Source: Flavobacterium sp.
GTDB lineage: Bacteria; Bacteroidota; Bacteroidia; Flavobacteriales; Flavobacteriaceae
NCBI GenBank assembly: GCA_017984035.1
Contig: JAGOAF010000020.1
Span: forward strand, 5,682-24,948
DNA length: 19,267 bases
Direction of reading: 5' to 3'
The notes below the pieces were generated by a model, which saw only the letters and a program-made list of their open reading frames with translations, searched no databases and was not told where the DNA came from. The translations under genes and the position numbers were made by a program. Shown here piece by piece: positions 14,861-19,267 of the stretch. The stretch's first letter is position 1, and each line of letters opens with the position of its first letter.

Positions 14861-16549
14861 ATGAACCAGAACAGTCTTGAATTAACCGATTACATTGTCT
14901 TTATCATTTATTTTTTAGTGGTGTCTATTTATGGATACACTATATATCGCAAACGTGAAAAAAACGAAAATGATGCGAAAGCCTATTTTTTAGCCGAAGG
15001 AAAATTAACCTGGTGGGCTATCGGAGCTTCTTTAATTGCCTCTAATATTTCGGCAGAGCAATTTATAGGAATGAGTGGAGAAGGATTTTTTTTAGGAATA
15101 GCTGTCGCTGCCTACGAGTGGATTGCCGCCATTTCTTTATTGATCGTCGCTATCTGGTTTATTCCAGTTTATCTGAAAAATAAGATTTACACCATGCCTC
15201 AGTTTTTAAAAACGAGATACAACGAATCGACTGCTTTGATTATGGCGGTGTTTTGGTTGTTTTTGTATGTTTTTGTGAATTTGACTTCGATTCTATATTT
15301 AGGAGCTGTGGCTATTAATGGATTGGCGGGAGGTCAATACCTTCATGTTATTATGATTGGTTTAGCGTTTTTTGCTTTAGTTATTTCGCTTGGCGGAATG
15401 AAAGTAGTAGCGTATACAGACGTGATTCAAGTAGCGGTTTTATTGATTGGCGGATTGGTAACCTCTTATATTGCATTAACAACGGTGAGTCATTACTTTG
15501 GTTTTGGTCACGATGCTATTGCTGGGTTTCAAGTCTTGATGGAACAGGCACCAGAGCATTTCAAAATGATTATGCCTGAGCCAACGGCGACGTCAACTCA
15601 AGAAGAAATTAATAAATACCTCACTATTCCTGGTGTAATGGCCTATTTGGCGGGTATTTGGATTATTAACCTGAATTATTGGGGATGTAACCAATACATT
15701 ACCCAACGTGCTTTAGGAGCCGATTTAGACACGGCGCGTTCTGGAATTTTATTCGCCGGGTTTATTAAATTGTTCATGCCACTTATTGTAATTTTACCTG
15801 GAATTGCGGCCTATGTATTGCACGAAAGTGGACATTTACCACAATTAGTTGGTGGAAAAGACGGGGCTTATTCAGCGATATTGACCTTTTTGCCTACAGG
15901 TTTAAAAGGACTTTCAGTTGCCGCTTTGACAGCAGCAATTGTAGCTTCCTTGGCAGGAAAAGTGAATAGTATTTCTACCATTTATACTTTGGATATCCAT
16001 AAAAAATACATTCAAAAGGAAGCCACAGATACCAAACAGGTGAATGTTGGTAAGTACGCTGTATTTGCCGCCATGTTTTTGGCGGTGCTTTTTACTTGGA
16101 ATGATACTCTAGGAATTGGTGGCGTAGGTGGATTTACTTACATTCAAAAATATACAGGTTTTATTAGTCCGGGAGTTTTTGCTATGTTCATTTTAGGAAT
16201 GTTTTGGAAACGCACTACGGGAGCTGCTGCCGTAGTAGGGGTGCTGGCTGGATTTGCTTTGTCTGTAGTCTTTAACGAACTGGCACCAGCTTGGTTTGGT
16301 AATGACACTTGGTTGTACACAGCTTACAACAACGGCAAAGGTGGATACGAAATCCCGTTCTTAATTTGTATGGGTTTGTCTTTTATTTTCACCATGCTCC
16401 TAATGATTACAGTAAGTTTAGTTGGACCTAAAATCAATGAAAAAGCTTTTGAATTAGACAAAACGATGTTTAAAATGAAACCACAAACAACTATTTTAAT
16501 CGTCCTTTTAGTCTTAACTATTTTTGCGTTGTACGTGAAGTTTTGGTAG
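14861..16549 (+). CDS. Na+/solute symporter, SLC5/SGLT family (probable sugar transporter)
   Basis: A 562-residue inner-membrane protein with about 13-14 hydrophobic segments. It resembles the bacterial Na+/galactose transporter vSGLT. SNISAEQFIGMSGEGF (61-76) covers the unwound part of the first core helix, NLNYWGCNQYITQRALGAD covers a sugar-side helix, and AAIVASLAGKVNSISTIYTLDI covers the helix that carries the second sodium site. The family couples inward Na+ flow to uptake of sugars, inositol or related solutes; the exact substrate cannot be told. No sugar-metabolism gene is adjacent, so it appears as a single-gene unit closed by its own terminator. Confidence 0.9.
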   Translation: MNQNSLELTDYIVFIIYFLVVSIYGYTIYRKREKNENDAKAYFLAEGKLTWWAIGASLIASNISAEQFIGMSGEGFFLGIAVAAYEWIAAISLLIVAIWFIPVYLKNKIYTMPQFLKTRYNESTALIMAVFWLFLYVFVNLTSILYLGAVAINGLAGGQYLHVIMIGLAFFALVISLGGMKVVAYTDVIQVAVLLIGGLVTSYIALTTVSHYFGFGHDAIAGFQVLMEQAPEHFKMIMPEPTATSTQEEINKYLTIPGVMAYLAGIWIINLNYWGCNQYITQRALGADLDTARSGILFAGFIKLFMPLIVILPGIAAYVLHESGHLPQLVGGKDGAYSAILTFLPTGLKGLSVAALTAAIVASLAGKVNSISTIYTLDIHKKYIQKEATDTKQVNVGKYAVFAAMFLAVLFTWNDTLGIGGVGGFTYIQKYTGFISPGVFAMFILGMFWKRTTGAAAVVGVLAGFALSVVFNELAPAWFGNDTWLYTAYNNGKGGYEIPFLICMGLSFIFTMLLMITVSLVGPKINEKAFELDKTMFKMKPQTTILIVLLVLTIFALYVKFW

Positions 16550-16567
16550 TAGGAATGGATTGTAAAT

Positions 16568-16602
16568 AAAAAACTCCGTTACAAGTTGTAGCGGAGTTTT
16601 TT
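16568..16602. terminator. Bidirectional rho-independent terminator
   Basis: AACTCCGTTAC and GTAGCGGAGTT pair (one G-U) around a five-base loop, flanked by A and T runs on both sides. It lies 18 bases after the symporter stop and also just beyond the stop of the convergent kelch-type gene. Confidence 0.88.
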
Positions 16603-16633
16603 ATTTAAATAATTATACAATTAGAAATTTTTA

Positions 16634-17989
16634 CTAAATCTCTTTAAGTAGATTTGGCAATAAAAGAACATCTTTTAAACGTTTGTCTTCTGCATTTTTG
16701 CGTTCAAAAACCAATTCAGATTCTGGAATTTCAGTAATTAAAGAAACCTTTGATATTAAACTACTAACAGCTTGTTCTCTTCGTTTAATTATTGCAGATT
16801 GCGACTCTACTTGTTTTGCATTTTCAAATAATTCATTCAATGTATTAAGTGAAACATAGGTGTTAGAATTTTCTAGTAAGAAGAAAAGTACTTTCTTTTC
16901 ATTATCTTCAAATGAAATTTTCTTTTGTTTGAATTGAAATTCGTTTGTTTTCTTATTAAATGTGATAATTGAATTGGTTATATTTTGTTTCCTTTTTTTA
17001 AGATAAATAATGAGTGAAATAAGCAATATTAGCATTGCGGCTCCTAAGAGACCATATTCTTTAAAATGGATTTCAAGCTTGGAAACTAAAAAAGACTCGC
17101 TGCCTAAATATTTTCCTTTGATCTCATCGATTGTCTTTTTTGAAAAATAAATTTTTCGATTATTGTTTTCAAAGACGCCATATATTGTATCGTTTTTTGC
17201 CAACATGGCTTTAGGGACAATATGATTGGAATAGTCGTATTTATTGACAATATTTTTTTCAATATCTACCTCTAACAGAATTTCATTAAACAAATACAGT
17301 TTGTTTTTTATCTGTATAGCATTATACTGGGAAGAAATAAGTTTTGAATTGTAGGTGCCCTTATTTTCCCACGTCATGGTTGGTAAATCTAATTTCCAAA
17401 ATGATGGTTGTACAGGATTTACTTCTCGGATATTTTTCGGATCATTAGCTACTCCGCCAAAAATATATAATTCGTTGTTTTTTCTATAACTAAACACATC
17501 ACAACATCTAGCCTCAGGAAATTCATCGCCATAAGTTTGTTCTTGGTTCCATTCTCCATTTTTAAAATCATACCGAGTGATAATGTTTTTGTAGGTAAAA
17601 AGACCGTAACCGCCAAAGTAATGAATTTGGTTGTTGAAAATAAAAGGGGTAGTGCCAAATTGACTGTTGTGTAAATACGAGTTGTCAACTCTTATAATGG
17701 AATCATTTCTAAATTCTAATACGGGTCCGCAACCTGAGTGAACTAAGTAGGTTTTTTTGCCAACATTTAAAGGAAGATATTCGTTTAACCTACCTGGGAA
17801 TTCTGATTTTTTTAATTGAAATCGTTTCCCATTTTTATAAAAAAGGGTATCGTTTACAAATACAATTGTTTTTTGGGATTTAGCCTCAATAAACAATGAA
17901 ATGCGATCATTATAATTCCATGTTTGACTAAAAACATTGAGCGAAAATAGTAATACAAAAATTAAAAAAGGTATCTTCTTTAGTTTCAT
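16634..17989 (-). CDS. Membrane-anchored kelch-like protein with cytoplasmic winged-helix-like domain (putative one-component regulator)
   Basis: A 451-residue protein. A signal peptide covers 1-21 (hydrophobic core FLIFVLLFSLNVF, ending SQ). Residues 22-305 form a beta-propeller-like part with kelch signatures: YFGGYG...YDFKNGEW (124-147) and IFGGVANDP...LDLPTMTW (177-207). One membrane segment lies at about 313-331 (LLGAAMLILLISLIIYL), followed by the stop-transfer sequence KKRKQ. Residues 345-425 resemble an OmpR/PhoB-type winged helix: ISFEDNEKKVLFFLLENSN, then VSLNTLNELFE, then a long helix IIKRREQAVSSLISKVSLI. The topology would place the propeller in the periplasm and the DNA-binding-like domain inside. 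This fits a sensor-regulator, but no family name or ligand can be given. It is convergent with the symporter gene. A 14-base palindrome lies about 96 bases upstream. Confidence 0.8.
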   Translation of the reverse strand: MKLKKIPFLIFVLLFSLNVFSQTWNYNDRISLFIEAKSQKTIVFVNDTLFYKNGKRFQLKKSEFPGRLNEYLPLNVGKKTYLVHSGCGPVLEFRNDSIIRVDNSYLHNSQFGTTPFIFNNQIHYFGGYGLFTYKNIITRYDFKNGEWNQEQTYGDEFPEARCCDVFSYRKNNELYIFGGVANDPKNIREVNPVQPSFWKLDLPTMTWENKGTYNSKLISSQYNAIQIKNKLYLFNEILLEVDIEKNIVNKYDYSNHIVPKAMLAKNDTIYGVFENNNRKIYFSKKTIDEIKGKYLGSESFLVSKLEIHFKEYGLLGAAMLILLISLIIYLKKRKQNITNSIITFNKKTNEFQFKQKKISFEDNEKKVLFFLLENSNTYVSLNTLNELFENAKQVESQSAIIKRREQAVSSLISKVSLITEIPESELVFERKNAEDKRLKDVLLLPNLLKEI

Positions 17990-18084
17990 AGTATAGAAGG
18001 AATAAATTTATGTAGGAAATATAAGGATAAAAAGGATTATCTAGCAAATTAATTCTTAGAATTTAGAAATAATAGACTTTGTTT

Positions 18085-18098
18085 TAGTTTTAAAACTA
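18085..18098. repeat. Perfect 14-base palindrome upstream of the kelch/winged-helix gene
   Basis: TAGTTTTAAAACTA reads the same on both strands. It lies in the 243-base stretch between the kelch gene start and the nuoN stop. Apart from this and the nuoN terminator I see nothing else there. It could be an operator, but AT-rich palindromes also arise by chance. Confidence 0.35.
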
Positions 18099-18179
18099 GC
18101 TCCATCTCTTTGATCTCATACTAGGTTTAAATTATTTTACTTAGCTGTATTTTTTTATTTGTAGGGATACAATTGGCAT

Positions 18180-18210
18180 AAAAAAACCTGTCAAAATCGC
18201 TCTTGACAGG
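18180..18210 (-). terminator. Rho-independent terminator of the nuo operon
   Basis: CCTGTCAA (18187-18194) and TTGACAGG (18203-18210) form a perfect eight-pair stem with an eight-base loop. On the minus strand it is followed by seven T residues, 23 bases after the nuoN stop. Confidence 0.9.
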
Positions 18211-18232
18211 CTATAAAATATTTTCATTTGTA

Positions 18233-19267
18233 TTATCCCAATAAGTCCAAAACAAGTGAAGGAAACATACCGATGATAATATTCAAAGTAATTGCGGTAA
18301 AAGCTACAGCATAGATTAGGAAAGGTTTTCCAGTGCGTTCTTCGTTAGATTCTTTAGTATACATCGCCAGGATCAATTTGAAATAGTATCCCACACTAAT
18401 AATGGAGTTGATTACGGCTACAAGCACTAAGGCAATATATCCGTTTTCAATAGTTTGTGTGAACAAAACTAATTTAGCAAAGAATCCAGCAAAAATTGGA
18501 ATACCTGCCATAGAAAGTAAAGAGGCAGTTAAAACGGCCGCTAAAAAGGGGTGTGTCTTTCCTAATCCATGGAAGTTAGTAATGTCCTCGTTATGTTGGT
18601 TTTTACAAACGTATAAAATCACACTAAAAGCAGCTATTCCAGATAAAGCATATGCTGTAGTATAATATAATAAACTACTTGCTGAAGTGGATAAACTCAA
18701 TAAGGTCATCAACATAAAACCGGCATGAGAGATTCCAGAGAAAGCCAACATACGTTTTACATTGGTTTGTTTTAATGCCATAATATTCCCCACTGTCATT
18801 GAGGCCATAGAAACCGCAACTATCACCATTTTATAGGTTTCTGATATATCGGCATTCATTACAGATAATAATTTGTATAGGGTAGCCATAGCCACTACTT
18901 TAGCCAAAGTACTCATCAAAGCTGTGGTTAGTGCAGGTGAACCTTCGTACACATCTGGTGCCCAGAAATGGAATGGCACGGCTGCAATTTTGAAGAACAT
19001 CCCCACAGTCAATAAAGCAATTCCGATTGGAAACCAAATTGGCAATTCTGCCGATTGAGATAATTCGCTAATTTCAGTCACATCAAAACTTCCCATAGCT
19101 CCATACACCAAACAAATACCAAATAATAAAATACCAGATGCGAATGAACCCATCAGGAAATATTTCATTCCGGCTTCATTACTTTTTAAATTCAATCGGT
19201 CGCTAGCAGCCAAAACATATAATGAAATGGAAAGCACTTCAATACCTAAGAAAAACATCGCTAAGTT
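18233..19267 (-). CDS. nuoN: NADH-quinone oxidoreductase subunit N, N-terminal part missing
   Basis: An antiporter-like, proton-pumping membrane subunit of respiratory complex I, in the inner membrane. 344 residues are visible, and the frame stays open to the window edge, so the ATG at 19258 is internal: NLAMFFLGIEVLSISLYVL reads through it, and the family is usually about 460-480 residues. Marks of NuoN are FKIAAVPFHFWAPDVYEGSP with its conserved lysine and proline break, LMSTLAKVVAM with the second key lysine, and RMLAFSGISHAGFMLM. Most of the visible part is transmembrane. NuoN is normally the last gene of the nuo operon; the terminator just downstream agrees. The rest of the operon should lie beyond the right edge. 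Confidence 0.96.
   Translation of the reverse strand, partial: NLAMFFLGIEVLSISLYVLAASDRLNLKSNEAGMKYFLMGSFASGILLFGICLVYGAMGSFDVTEISELSQSAELPIWFPIGIALLTVGMFFKIAAVPFHFWAPDVYEGSPALTTALMSTLAKVVAMATLYKLLSVMNADISETYKMVIVAVSMASMTVGNIMALKQTNVKRMLAFSGISHAGFMLMTLLSLSTSASSLLYYTTAYALSGIAAFSVILYVCKNQHNEDITNFHGLGKTHPFLAAVLTASLLSMAGIPIFAGFFAKLVLFTQTIENGYIALVLVAVINSIISVGYYFKLILAMYTKESNEERTGKPFLIYAVAFTAITLNIIIGMFPSLVLDLLG

Overview
The window looks like a piece of chromosome from the phylum Bacteroidota, most likely a Flavobacterium or close relative. Four things point there. The DNA is AT-rich. Two secreted proteins end in type IX secretion (T9SS) sorting domains. Upstream regions lack Shine-Dalgarno sequences, and several carry the Bacteroidota -7 element TAnnTTTG. 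The core proteins (BioB, RibF, Pth, L25, Prs) read as flavobacterial versions. No prophage, insertion sequence or CRISPR array is visible.

Layout. Positions 1-1884 (+) hold the 3' part of a secreted delta-60-repeat protein with a ChiA-like C-terminal signal, closed by a bidirectional terminator. Positions 1941-4035 (-) hold bioB and ribF; bioB has its own promoter. Positions 4235-6910 (+) encode a large secreted reprolysin-like zinc metalloprotease (signal peptide, HExxHxxGxxH site, P-domain, T9SS type A tail). Positions 6918-9255 (-) hold pth, rplY (L25/Ctc) and prs; prs and rplY form one unit with a terminator after rplY, and pth has its own promoter. A tRNA-Leu(CAA) gene with promoter and terminator lies at 9522-9601 (+).

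The most distinctive region is 9754-14258 (+), a light-repair cluster. In order it holds a divergent photolyase/cryptochrome-family protein, a 51-residue DUF2256 zinc-ribbon-like protein whose start overlaps the end of that gene, an iron-sulfur photolyase of the PhrB (6-4) type with all four cluster cysteines, and a CRY-DASH photolyase overlapping its predecessor by 4 bases. By eye, the first protein has lost most residues that define a classical CPD photolyase, including two of the three electron-transfer tryptophans, so its activity is an open question. All three large proteins should bind FAD, the product of RibF encoded 5 kb away, though nothing ties ribF to the cluster in regulation.

After the cluster come a convergent DUF2452 gene, a Na+/sugar symporter of the SGLT family (+), and a gene (-) for a protein with a signal peptide, kelch-like periplasmic part, one membrane span and a cytoplasmic winged-helix-like tail, probably a membrane-anchored one-component regulator. 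The window ends inside nuoN (-), the last gene of a respiratory complex I operon, with its terminator.
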